This document shows positions 8,559 through 16,286 of a DNA stretch of 43,880 nucleotides, in pieces (positions within the stretch are counted from its first letter, which is position 1; each line of letters begins with the position of its first letter). The position numbers were made by a program, and so were the translations under genes. Source of the stretch: Acidobacteriota bacterium (GTDB lineage: Bacteria; Acidobacteriota; Terriglobia; Acidiferrales; UBA7541); contig JAMCWK010000152.1 of assembly GCA_023481105.1 (NCBI GenBank), positions 1-43,880 of the forward strand, in the 5' to 3' direction. The notes under the pieces were generated by a model. It made no database searches. It was not told the origin of the DNA and worked only from the letters and a program-made list of their open reading frames with translations.

Positions 8559-9458
8559 ATGCGTGCGTTGCGAGTAGCGGGATGGCTGCTGTGTTTTCTC
8601 GTCGTGCTGTGCAGCGACGGCCGCGCGCAGGAAACACCGGCGAGCGGCACGAAAGTCATCCTGCTGGGGACCGGTACACCGAATCCGGATCCAGAGCGCG
8701 CGGGGCCGGCGACGGCGATCGTGGTAAACGGCAGCGTCTATCTGGTGGACTGCGGCCCGGGCATCGTGCGCCGCGCAGCCGCGGCGGGCTTGAAGATGCC
8801 GGATTTGAAGCGCGTGTTCATCACGCATCTGCACTCCGACCACACCGCCGGCTTCTCCGATCTAATTTTCACGCCGTGGGTGCTGGAGCGCGTCGCGCCG
8901 CTCGAGGCCTATGGCCCGCCCGGGCTGAAAAAAATGGCGGAGCACATCCTGGCCGCGTACTCGGAAGACATTGAGATGCGTATCAAAGGTTTTGAAGGCG
9001 CGAATCCCACCGGATACAAAGTCAATTCGCACGAAATTCAGCCGGGCGTGGTGTATCAGGACGCGAATGTAACGGTGAAGGCGTTTCGCGTTCCGCATGG
9101 CTCGTGGAAACATGCCTTTGGCTATCGTTTCGAAACCAAGGACCGCACGATTGTGATTTCCGGCGACACCACTTTCACGCGCGACATGATTGAGCAGGCG
9201 CGTGGCGCGGATTTGCTGATCCACGAAGTCTATTGCGAAGCGGGCTGGGCCGGCCGGTCGGCGAAGTGGAAGAAATATCACGCCAGCTTTCACACTGCGT
9301 CACGCGACCTCGCGCGCATCGCCGCCGAAGCAAAGCCCAAGCTGCTGGTGCTCTACCACGTCCTGCTGTGGGGACAAAGCGAAGCGCGACTCCTCAAAGA
9401 AATTCAGGAGATTTACAAAGGACCGATGGCCGTCGGGAAAGATCTGCAAGTGTTTTGA
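8559..9458 (+). CDS. Secreted metallo-beta-lactamase-fold hydrolase (RNase Z-like)
   Basis: The protein has 299 residues. A signal peptide (MRALRVAGWLLCFLVVLCS, cut near residue 24) precedes an MBL fold. Zinc motif HLHSDH is at residues 90-95, with a second conserved block SGDTTF and HxxF/H elements further on. The start of the fold, LLGTGTPNPDPERAGPA, resembles the tRNA 3'-processing RNase Z/arylsulfatase subgroup. A secreted member is unlikely to process tRNA, so an extracellular phosphodiesterase, sulfatase or lactonase role is more likely. The ATG at 8559 follows GAGGAGGGCGAGG. It is divergent from the glycosyltransferase gene. Confidence 0.85.
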   Translation: MRALRVAGWLLCFLVVLCSDGRAQETPASGTKVILLGTGTPNPDPERAGPATAIVVNGSVYLVDCGPGIVRRAAAAGLKMPDLKRVFITHLHSDHTAGFSDLIFTPWVLERVAPLEAYGPPGLKKMAEHILAAYSEDIEMRIKGFEGANPTGYKVNSHEIQPGVVYQDANVTVKAFRVPHGSWKHAFGYRFETKDRTIVISGDTTFTRDMIEQARGADLLIHEVYCEAGWAGRSAKWKKYHASFHTASRDLARIAAEAKPKLLVLYHVLLWGQSEARLLKEIQEIYKGPMAVGKDLQVF

Positions 9459-9494
9459 CGAACGGATTCCTGAATCCTCTTTTGGCGTACAAAA

Positions 9495-9983
9495 CTATTT
9501 TGGTGTCGCGACGGAACTCGTGTGATCGGAAACGATGCGCCAGCCCTCCGGGAATTTCCTTGCGACGAGCGTGAAGACGCCGCCCGGGCGGTCGGGCTTT
9601 CCATCTTTTTCCCGCTCGAGCTGCCATCGCCCGAGAATGAAGGCGGCCTCGCGCCCGAGCAGATTGATCTCAATCTCGCTGAAGGCCAGCGTGCCCATCG
9701 TTTTCTTGTCCGGATAGCCGCGCTTGTAGCGCTCCAGCAGTGCCTGCCAACCGCGCGAAACGCCGCTCGAGCTGAGAAAGGTGGTCTTCTCGGATTTCCA
9801 GTAACCAGCCATGAAGCCTTCGATGTCGCCGCGATTCCATGCGGCGACTTGCGCCTCGAGCACGGCGCGGATTTCCGATTCGGCGCGCGTGGGTTGCTTT
9901 TGCGCGAGCAAAGACGCAGCAAGCAGCAACCCCACAACCGCGACGACGACGCCTCGGGACAAAACGAGCGAACTGCGTTTCAC
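9495..9983 (-). CDS. Secreted SnoaL/DUF4440-like protein
   Basis: The protein has 162 residues. A signal peptide (hydrophobic residues 8-26, cut near LLAQ) is followed by a small alpha-beta cone fold: VLEAQVAAWNRGDIEGFMAGYW is the typical first helix of DUF4440/nuclear-transport-factor-2-like proteins, and the end (VARKFPEGWRIVSDHTS) is their usual last strand pair. Members include enzymes and pure ligand binders, so function is unknown. The start is a GTG whose first bases overlap the stop of the upstream DUF4198 gene (GTGA), so translation of the two is coupled. Confidence 0.8.
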   Translation of the reverse strand: MKRSSLVLSRGVVVAVVGLLLAASLLAQKQPTRAESEIRAVLEAQVAAWNRGDIEGFMAGYWKSEKTTFLSSSGVSRGWQALLERYKRGYPDKKTMGTLAFSEIEINLLGREAAFILGRWQLEREKDGKPDRPGGVFTLVARKFPEGWRIVSDHTSSVATPK

Positions 9984-10783
9984 TTGAGCACCTCAAAAGT
10001 CAGCGTGCTGAACGCGGATTGCCAGTCGGCCTCGGGATCGCCTGCGATTGCAAGGATGCGGTGCGTGCGCACGTACCACGCGCCCGCGCGGTCAAGTTTC
10101 ACGGTGGCGCGGCCCTGCGCATCGGTGAGAAGGTTGACCGGATAATTGTGTCCCGTGGGGCCTTCGTATCCTGCCGCGAGATGCGCGCCCGCGAACGGCG
10201 TGCCGTTAAAGAGCACGCGCACGGAAAGGGTGTCGCCAGATTTCAATCCGCACGTGCTGCGCTCAGGAATGATTTCGAGCCACAGATTATCAGGCTGAGC
10301 AAATGAGGCATCTTTCGCGTCGCCAACGCAGAGAATAGTTTTCGTAATTTTGCGGTAGCGTTCGCGCCCGGGCGCGTTGCTCTGGCCGCTGGTGGCCCGC
10401 GCCGCGAGCACTTGCTGCGCGCCCTCTTCTTTCAGATATTCGTTGAACTCCCCCGGCTTCATCACCAGCACGCGCGGCTTGGTTTCCAGCACCGCGACGG
10501 CGTGGCCCGCCGTGGCGGGCGTCACGTCCGCGACGAGAAAATTTCCCTCGACGCGGTAACCGGCAACGCTTTGCGAACCAGCGGCAGTGCGCAGCGTGAA
10601 GCGCGCGATGCGATCGGGCGCGGCGGCGCCCTCGCTGGTGGGGAAGGCCATGCTGGTGGCTAGGCGCAGTCGCACTGAGGCGCCGGGCTTCGGCGCAAAG
10701 GTGGACGGCATCAGCCAAGTATCGTGCGCCAGCAGTGCCACTGGCAAAAGCAGCAAAGGTAACGTACGAAGAATTCTCCTCAT
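9980..10783 (-). CDS. Secreted DUF4198-family protein
   Basis: The protein has 267 residues. A signal peptide (RRILRTLPLLLLPVALLAH) is followed directly by HDTWLMPSTFAPKPGASVRL, the hallmark start of DUF4198 proteins, in which the mature N-terminal histidine is thought to take part in metal binding. Some relatives accompany nickel or cobalt uptake systems; none is visible here. The C-terminal part has Ig-like strands (GDTLSVRVLFNGTPFAGAHL, LTDAQGRATVKLDRAGAWYVRT). The ATG at 10783 is preceded by GGAG. A 32-residue upstream extension has no support. It is the first gene of a two-gene unit with a 4-base overlap to the DUF4440-like gene. Confidence 0.82.
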   Translation of the reverse strand: MRRILRTLPLLLLPVALLAHDTWLMPSTFAPKPGASVRLRLATSMAFPTSEGAAAPDRIARFTLRTAAGSQSVAGYRVEGNFLVADVTPATAGHAVAVLETKPRVLVMKPGEFNEYLKEEGAQQVLAARATSGQSNAPGRERYRKITKTILCVGDAKDASFAQPDNLWLEIIPERSTCGLKSGDTLSVRVLFNGTPFAGAHLAAGYEGPTGHNYPVNLLTDAQGRATVKLDRAGAWYVRTHRILAIAGDPEADWQSAFSTLTFEVLK

Positions 10784-10981
10784 TGTGTCTCCATTTCTCT
10801 GCACGATAGAAAAGCGAAAACCCACTTCGAGCATTGAATTGAAGTGTGCAGCATATAGGCATGTGCATGGCTGGGGCAAGCTCTCACCGACGGGTGCTTA
10901 CTCGCGGTCTAGGCGCCGCGCTGAGAATGTCCGTGAATTTCAGTAACACATTTAGATGCAACGAGTTACCGTATTGAAATT

Positions 10982-11446
10982 ATGGTACTTGCGTTCTATT
11001 GCACCCCGCGGCTGGCTCCGGCATACTGGCACACGGTGAATGACATGGTTGCGGTGATCATCTTCGCCTTCGCTCTCGTGGCGGTCGGCCAGTTCTGGCT
11101 GAGCTGGTGGCGCGCCACGGTGGGCACTGTGGCTGCTTCGCCGCTTTCGGATCGCATTCGGGCGGCAGCGTCACTAGAAGGAGATGAAGTGCGCGGCGGT
11201 GATTTCCAGACTTTGCTGACCTTGTTTGAAACTTGCCCCAGCCTGAAGAAAGACTCACAGGGATTAGGTCCCGTGCGCGCCTACTACAGCGTCGTGAACG
11301 CGTTGTCGCGCATGTTCTCTGCGGTCCCCGCTGTGGCCGAATGGGCGCAGAACGAAATGGCCACCTGCGCGCGCTACGCCGCGGTGTGCGTGGACCAGCG
11401 CATGCAGCGCACCCGCACCATGCTGGCGGAAATGCGCTCGTACTAA
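10982..11446 (+). CDS. Small membrane-anchored protein, unrecognised
   Basis: The predicted protein has 154 residues. One clear transmembrane segment (about residues 22-42, MVAVIIFAFALVAVGQFWLSW) is followed by a soluble alpha-helical region with two cysteines (TLFETCP and EMATCARYAAVCVD). No family is recognised. The start is unsure: the ATG at 10982 lacks a clear ribosome-binding site, and the ATG at 11045, right before the membrane segment, is an equally good choice. The gene stands alone on its strand. Confidence 0.5.
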   Translation: MVLAFYCTPRLAPAYWHTVNDMVAVIIFAFALVAVGQFWLSWWRATVGTVAASPLSDRIRAAASLEGDEVRGGDFQTLLTLFETCPSLKKDSQGLGPVRAYYSVVNALSRMFSAVPAVAEWAQNEMATCARYAAVCVDQRMQRTRTMLAEMRSY

Positions 11447-11608
11447 TCCGCTGGCGAGAGTTGCACCTTCCTGAAGTTCCTTCCTGCTTAGTTTAATTGA
11501 GCGCACTCTGAAAAGTCGCAAGTGTCGAGTGGCGAGAACGCCATTCAACATCGTGCGAGTTGCTGGGTTGCAACAATCCATGCACAATCGGCCAAGCGCA
11601 GGAGCTAA

Positions 11609-12040
11609 ATGAACACAGCACTGGAAACCGTGAAACAGACCCGAGTATTGCATTGGGTTTTCCTGGTAACGATTGCGTTCTATTTCTATGCCGGAGAAAT
11701 TGTTGGTCGGCGCGAAGTGGAGCCAGCGACACTCAAGATCGTTCGGTTGGCCTTTCTTGCGATCGCGGCATACAACATTTTTCTGTCGACATCTTTCCGT
11801 AAGAAGCTGCTTAGCCCAGCTCAGGAAGTGCTTCGTCAGACCCCCGACGATGGGGAAGCGCTGAAACGATGGCAAACTGGAAACATGCTTACTTTTTGTT
11901 TCTGTGAGGTGGTTGCGTTGCTGGGGTTTGCCCTCCGGTTTCTTGGGGGGACGATATTGGAAGCAGCGCTGTTTTATGTAACCGCAGCAGGTTTGTTAAT
12001 CGCATGGGCGCCGCGAGCAGGATTTGCGCGTCCGGAATAA
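11609..12040 (+). CDS. Four-helix membrane protein, unrecognised
   Basis: The protein has 143 residues with about four hydrophobic segments: 14-32, 43-60, 93-113 and 116-132. The ribosome-binding site AGGAG lies 5 bases before the ATG. A short soluble loop (KKLLSPAQEVLRQTPDDGEALKRWQ) sits between helices two and three. GC content is lower than in neighbouring genes. No family is assigned. It converges on fabH with a palindrome in the 38-base gap. Confidence 0.65.
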   Translation: MNTALETVKQTRVLHWVFLVTIAFYFYAGEIVGRREVEPATLKIVRLAFLAIAAYNIFLSTSFRKKLLSPAQEVLRQTPDDGEALKRWQTGNMLTFCFCEVVALLGFALRFLGGTILEAALFYVTAAGLLIAWAPRAGFARPE

Positions 12041-12052
12041 TCGCTGGCAATG

Positions 12053-12078
12053 AGCGCAGGCTGGAAAGCCTGCTCCAC
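12053..12078. repeat. Palindromic repeat (CAGGCT type) between convergent genes
   Basis: GCAGGCT (12056-12062) pairs with AGCCTGC (12067-12073) around a GGAA loop. It may act as a two-way terminator for the membrane protein gene and fabH, although it lacks a long T run. It resembles the hairpin inside rnpB at 42726-42759. Confidence 0.6.
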
Positions 12079-13077
12079 TCAGCACGCCCAGCGCAGCAGG
12101 ATGCCGCTGGTGGTGAACCCGGCGCCCACGGCCACCAGCATCACCAAGTCGCCTTTTCGCAACCGCCCTTCGGCGAGCGCATCCATCAATCCCAGTGGCA
12201 CGGTGCCCGCAGTGGTGTTGCCGTAGCGTTCGATGTTGACGAGCACTTTGGAATCGTCCACGCCGAGGCGCTCCTGCATGGCGCGGATGATGCGCAGGTT
12301 GGCTTGGTGTGGCACCACCAGCGCGAGATCTTTTCCCGTGAAGCCGTTGCGCTCCAGCAGCATGGCAGAAACGTCGGCCATGCGACGCACCGCGTATTTG
12401 AAAACCGCCGAGCCTTCTTGGTGGACGTAGTGCATCTTCTTGTCCACGGTTTCGTGCGAGGCCGGATTCAGCGAACCGCCCCCGGGCATGTACAGCTGGC
12501 AGCCGCCGGAGCCGTCCACGTCGTTGTGAAAGTCGAGAATTCCCTCATTGCCGTTTTCCGTGGGCTCGACGAGCACGGCGCCCGCGCCGTCGCCGAAGAG
12601 CACGCACGTGGCGCGATCCTCGTAGTTGATGATGGAGGTCATCACGTCGCTGCCGATGGCCAGCGCTTTCTTGTGCGTGCCCGCGCCGACAAACTGCGCC
12701 GCCACGGTCAGCGCGAAGAGAAATCCGGAACACGCGGCGGACAGATCAAAACCCCAGGCGTTCTTCGCGCCGATGCGGTCCTGGATGAGGCAGGCCGTCG
12801 CCGGAAACATCATGTCCGGCGTGACGCTGGCCAGCACAATGAGTTCGATTTCTTCCGGGCTTACCTTTTTCTGGGAGAGCAGTTTCTTGGCAGCTTCCAC
12901 AGCCATGTGCGAGGCGGCCATGCCCTTGTCCACGACGTGCCGCTCGCGGATGCCGGTGCGCGTGCGGATCCATTCGTCGTTGGTGTCCACAATCTTCTCG
13001 AGATCGGCGTTGGTCATCACCCGCGGCGGGAGGTAGCCCGCCACGCCGGTAATTTTCGCTGCGATGCGTTTGCCCAT
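12079..13077 (-). CDS. fabH: 3-oxoacyl-[ACP] synthase III
   Basis: The protein has 332 residues and condenses acetyl-CoA (or a branched acyl-CoA) with malonyl-ACP to start fatty-acid synthesis. The catalytic triad is complete: C116 in SAACSGF, H257 in VPHQANLRI, and N287 in [10 protein letters not shown]. The N-terminal [16 protein letters not shown] and the [16 protein letters not shown] block are typical of FabH. The C-terminal [13 protein letters not shown] is intact. The ATG at 13077 follows GGAG. It stands alone rather than in a fab cluster. A paralogous KAS III-like enzyme cannot be fully excluded, but all motifs match FabH. Confidence 0.95.
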   Translation of the reverse strand: MGKRIAAKITGVAGYLPPRVMTNADLEKIVDTNDEWIRTRTGIRERHVVDKGMAASHMAVEAAKKLLSQKKVSPEEIELIVLASVTPDMMFPATACLIQDRIGAKNAWGFDLSAACSGFLFALTVAAQFVGAGTHKKALAIGSDVMTSIINYEDRATCVLFGDGAGAVLVEPTENGNEGILDFHNDVDGSGGCQLYMPGGGSLNPASHETVDKKMHYVHQEGSAVFKYAVRRMADVSAMLLERNGFTGKDLALVVPHQANLRIIRAMQERLGVDDSKVLVNIERYGNTTAGTVPLGLMDALAEGRLRKGDLVMLVAVGAGFTTSGILLRWAC

Positions 13078-13221
13078 AAGCGGAGTTCTCCGAGAAACAA
13101 AGAGAGGGATTCTAACTCAGGACGCTCAGGAAGAGGAAGTCGAGTCGAAGCGCGCGTTGGTGAAGTTGTCGTGAAGTTCAGGCATCGTGAAGCAGAAACC
13201 AGCCAGGCGATCGCATCGAAA

Positions 13222-13419
13222 TCAGCTCTTGTGTTTTGCAATCAATTCGCGAACCGCGGGTACAAGCTCGTGCGGAACTTCCATGATGGCCTGACTTTGG
13301 TTTTCAAAGGCCGCTTCGTCCTCGGCAACGGCCTCTTCCTCAGTCTGGCTTTCATAGTGCTCCAAAACCTTCTTGACTCGTTCCTCGTTCCATCCTTCGG
13401 GGAATCTAGGTTGTCTCAT
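13222..13419 (-). CDS. Small acidic antitoxin-like protein
   Basis: The protein has 65 residues and is strongly acidic. The first part (EGWNEERVKKVLEHYESQTEEEAVAEDEAAFE) looks helical, and the end (MEVPHELVPAVRELIAKHK) resembles small partners found next to DUF4258/BrnT-like toxins. Its ATG overlaps the stop of the upstream toxin-like gene by 4 bases (ATGA), the usual coupling of toxin-antitoxin operons. Here the toxin gene comes first, as is common for this type. Function is inferred from layout and sequence character only. Confidence 0.65.
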   Translation of the reverse strand: MRQPRFPEGWNEERVKKVLEHYESQTEEEAVAEDEAAFENQSQAIMEVPHELVPAVRELIAKHKS

Positions 13420-13693
13420 TTCTTTCTCCTGCGGCGGCGGTATGCAATCAGTGGCTTCCCGCGCAGTTCGTAAGCAGTGATCACAAACGCGCTTTTGGGC
13501 TCCGGATCAGGGACATAGACGACGCGCAGATGACGTCCTGACGCCGTCTGGCCAATAGCAATTCGAGAACCTTCGCGTCCTGGGCGATCTTCCCCCGGCT
13601 TTTTCAAAACGTCTTCGACTTCGCTCTCCTCAACTTGATGATTATATATGTGGGGGAGCTCGGTGTGGGTTCAATGTAGAAGCGCAGTCTCAT
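13416..13693 (-). pseudogene. DUF4258/BrnT-like toxin gene, apparently frameshifted near its 5' end
   Basis: The intact downstream part is basic and reads GSRIAIGQTASGRHLRVVYV then FVITAYELRGKPLIAYRRRRRKK, the pattern of small RelE-fold DUF4258/BrnT toxins that cut RNA. In this frame the coding sense continues upstream (ELPHIYNHQVEESEVEDVLK) but finds no ATG, GTG or TTG before a stop, except a TTG at 13607 that would delete the first strand and helix. In the neighbouring frame an ATG at 13693 reads MRLRFYIEP and then joins in sense to ELPHIYNH if one base is added near 13666. That joined protein would have about 93 residues. Either the gene is broken, the base was lost in sequencing or assembly, or programmed frameshifting occurs. 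Confidence 0.6.
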
Positions 13694-13792
13694 TGCCGGC
13701 GGTGTGTGCTCTCAACGCGTATCGTAAATGATCAAATCGAATTTAAACTGTCAAGTTTCTCCAGCGCGGCTGGGACAATGCCTAAAACTAAT

Positions 13793-16123
13793 TCAGAAGC
13801 GAAAGAGGTAGCTCAGCTTGACAAAAAACTGCCGTCCGGTGGAAGTGGAGGGCGAACCGGTGGTGCGCAAGGTACGCAGCGGAGCAGCGCTCACGGAATC
13901 AATTTCAAGGTTCTGGTACAGGTCCGAATATCCGATGTACAGCGCCGTGCCCGGGTTGATGAGGTACGTCAGCAGCAGGTCGGCCTTGAGAGCCTTGGTG
14001 CGGCCCAGCGCGACAAGTTGCGCATTCGGCAGCACGGAGTTGTAGTCCAGAATGGCGCGCAGGGATAGCTCGCGCGTGAACTGATAATTCACCTTCGAGC
14101 GCAAGATGTGGTTGTTGAAAATGGGCGTAGCGGGGGCAAAGCCCGCGGGCGTGGAACCTTCACGCGTGGCCAGCCGCGAGTAGATGTAGGTCTCGTCCAC
14201 GCGGAAGCGCGGCATGGGGCGCAGAGTAAGGCCGAAACGCGCGGTGCGAGAATCGGCAAGGAAAGACGGCAAACTGGAACCGGGAAAATAGTTGACGCCC
14301 GCGCCGATCTGCATTTGCCCGGAAACCGCCAGCCACTTCAGCCACCCGGTCGACGCGCTGGCGCTGCTGATGTGTTTGCGGAAGCCGCGCCCCTGAAACA
14401 GTTCAAACGCTTCATTGCGCCTGAGCGAGAAATAGGTTTGGCCGCGGAGCCCGACATCGAAACTTGCGTCCACCACCCAGTCCTGAATGTCTCCCGCGCG
14501 ATTGCCGTTGATGACGACGTCCACAGTGGGCCCGTAATACTGAACGAGCTTGCCCTCCGGCCGCCAGTAGTAGCCGAGGAACTGCTCCGTGAAGCGCACA
14601 TCCACGCGGGAAACGAAACCCAGGTGCGCGCGGAAATCCGGGCTGCGGTCCTGGTAACGCCCGGCGTAGGTAAAGTGGCGTCCGCGGTGCGTCAGGTCCA
14701 GGAACGCGCCTGGGCCGGTGCGATGCGAGCCGTCCACGCGCCGGGTGAAGCTGCGGTAGATTTGCCCGGCGAGCACCCAGTTGGGGTTCAGCTTGATGCG
14801 CGTATCGAGCGACACGACGCGATTCGAGCAGGAGGAAAAATCGCGGCTGCTGAAAAACACCCCCACCGTGGATTGCGAGGCGAACTCACGCTGCACGCGA
14901 AACACGCCGATGCCCGCGCGGCCGTCGTCCAGCGGGTCGCATTCCGAAAAGATTCCGGGGCCCGAACCCGAGGGCACAAATGCAGAAGTGGCCTGGCGGT
15001 CGTCCATGCCGAAGGCGCCGATGGTCCACGGCCCGGTTTTTCCGGTGACACGCACGCCGAATTGCGGGTCCGCGATGCGGCGCGAGAAGAACAAGTTTGT
15101 TGGCGTGCGGAAGAATCCGGCGTTTTCGATGAAGAAGGGTCGCTTCTCCGGAAAGAAAACTTCGAAGCGCTGGTTGACGGTCACCTGTGGCTCGTCGGAC
15201 TCCACCTGGCTGAAGTCCGGGTTCAGCGCCACATCCACGGTGAAGGAATCTTTCAGCACGATTTTGGCGTCCAGCCCGCCGCGTCCTTCCGCTTTGCTGC
15301 GGAAGTCTGGGCCTCCGGTCGCCGCCCTATCCAGGAACCGCGCGCTCGAAAAAGCGCCGTAAGGAATGAACTGCATATTGCGGCTTGGAGATATGTCTTC
15401 GAGTCCTTCGAGAAGTGCGAATTGGTTGGTCGTCCCTTCCTTGCGCGGAGTGATATACGGCCAGAAGGAAACTTCATTTTGGCGAATAATCTCGCGGCCC
15501 AGTGCCATGCCCCACGTTTGCATGTCCGCATTGGAAAATCGAAGGCTCTTGAACGGAATCGCCAGCCACACGACGTATCCGTCCCGCGTCAGGCGCCCTT
15601 CGGAATGCCACAGGGTGTCAAAACTGGAGTCTAACCCCTGGCCTTCAGTGAAAACGCCGTCAAGCTGGATGCCAAGCGGATTGGCCCAGAAATAGTAATG
15701 CCGACGGCCGTCGTGAAATGTGTCAAGGCTCACGCCAACTCTGTCGTCGCCGACGATGTCCTCGCGCTTGGCCATGCGCGCGCGGACTTTGCCCGGTTCA
15801 TCCGTGCAGATAAACGCGACGTACAGGTTCTTGTCGTCATAGGAGAGGTACGCGGTGGTCGGCTGCGTGACGGGCGTGCCGTCGCCCGGCTCGCGTTGGC
15901 GAAATCCAGTGACGCGCACGCCGACGGGCGTCCCTCCGGCCAGAAAGTCGCCAATCTTTGGCGCGCGGCTCACGCGCGGGATATGCAGGCTGGATGGTTC
16001 CGGCAGTGCGGGCTTCACGGTGGCATTGGCGCCCGCTTCGCGCGAGCCGGTTTGCGCTCCCGCGAACGACGCCGCCAACGCGACCAGCAGAAACCCCCAG
16101 AAGCTCCGCCGGAAAGAGGACAT
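13793..16123 (-). CDS. DUF5916 outer-membrane beta-barrel protein with CBM9-like domain
   Basis: The protein has 776 residues. A signal peptide (cut near FAGAQ, residue 23) leads into a carbohydrate-binding-family-9-like domain (about 60-230) with TTAYLSYDDKNLYVAFICTD and RVGVSLDTFHDGRRHYYFWANPLG. The block QVTVNQRFEVFFPEKRPFFIENAGFF is the hallmark of DUF5916. The rest is a series of amphipathic strands and the protein ends in phenylalanine (KLSYLFRF), the usual signal for insertion by the BAM machinery. Substrate is unknown; polysaccharide or other surface ligands are possible. It is divergent from the persulfide dioxygenase fusion. Confidence 0.88.
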   Translation of the reverse strand: MSSFRRSFWGFLLVALAASFAGAQTGSREAGANATVKPALPEPSSLHIPRVSRAPKIGDFLAGGTPVGVRVTGFRQREPGDGTPVTQPTTAYLSYDDKNLYVAFICTDEPGKVRARMAKREDIVGDDRVGVSLDTFHDGRRHYYFWANPLGIQLDGVFTEGQGLDSSFDTLWHSEGRLTRDGYVVWLAIPFKSLRFSNADMQTWGMALGREIIRQNEVSFWPYITPRKEGTTNQFALLEGLEDISPSRNMQFIPYGAFSSARFLDRAATGGPDFRSKAEGRGGLDAKIVLKDSFTVDVALNPDFSQVESDEPQVTVNQRFEVFFPEKRPFFIENAGFFRTPTNLFFSRRIADPQFGVRVTGKTGPWTIGAFGMDDRQATSAFVPSGSGPGIFSECDPLDDGRAGIGVFRVQREFASQSTVGVFFSSRDFSSCSNRVVSLDTRIKLNPNWVLAGQIYRSFTRRVDGSHRTGPGAFLDLTHRGRHFTYAGRYQDRSPDFRAHLGFVSRVDVRFTEQFLGYYWRPEGKLVQYYGPTVDVVINGNRAGDIQDWVVDASFDVGLRGQTYFSLRRNEAFELFQGRGFRKHISSASASTGWLKWLAVSGQMQIGAGVNYFPGSSLPSFLADSRTARFGLTLRPMPRFRVDETYIYSRLATREGSTPAGFAPATPIFNNHILRSKVNYQFTRELSLRAILDYNSVLPNAQLVALGRTKALKADLLLTYLINPGTALYIGYSDLYQNLEIDSVSAAPLRTLRTTGSPSTSTGRQFFVKLSYLFRF

Positions 16124-16133
16124 AGTCGAGTTC

Positions 16134-16163
16134 TGTATACCTTTTGTGTATTGTTAACTGCAA
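16134..16163 (-). promoter_or_regulatory. Candidate promoter for the DUF5916 gene
   Basis: On the minus strand TTGCAG and TATACA are 18 bases apart, with the -10 box only about 11 bases before the start codon, so the leader would be very short. There is no clear ribosome-binding site. Confidence 0.3.
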
Positions 16164-16286
16164 CCAAAAAAGCACATCTGTGTCACGCAACCCCGGGCCA
16201 TGCCAAGCAGATCCCCCTCCGCCAGTCGAGGGGTCCATCTGCCAAGTAGCTATGCTACACTACGCATCCATTCAGCGAGGGCGGCA

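Noticed and set aside
12004-13473. A 489-codon plus-strand frame opposite fabH
   Set aside because: fabH on the other strand has the full catalytic triad; this frame is a histidine/arginine-rich shadow.
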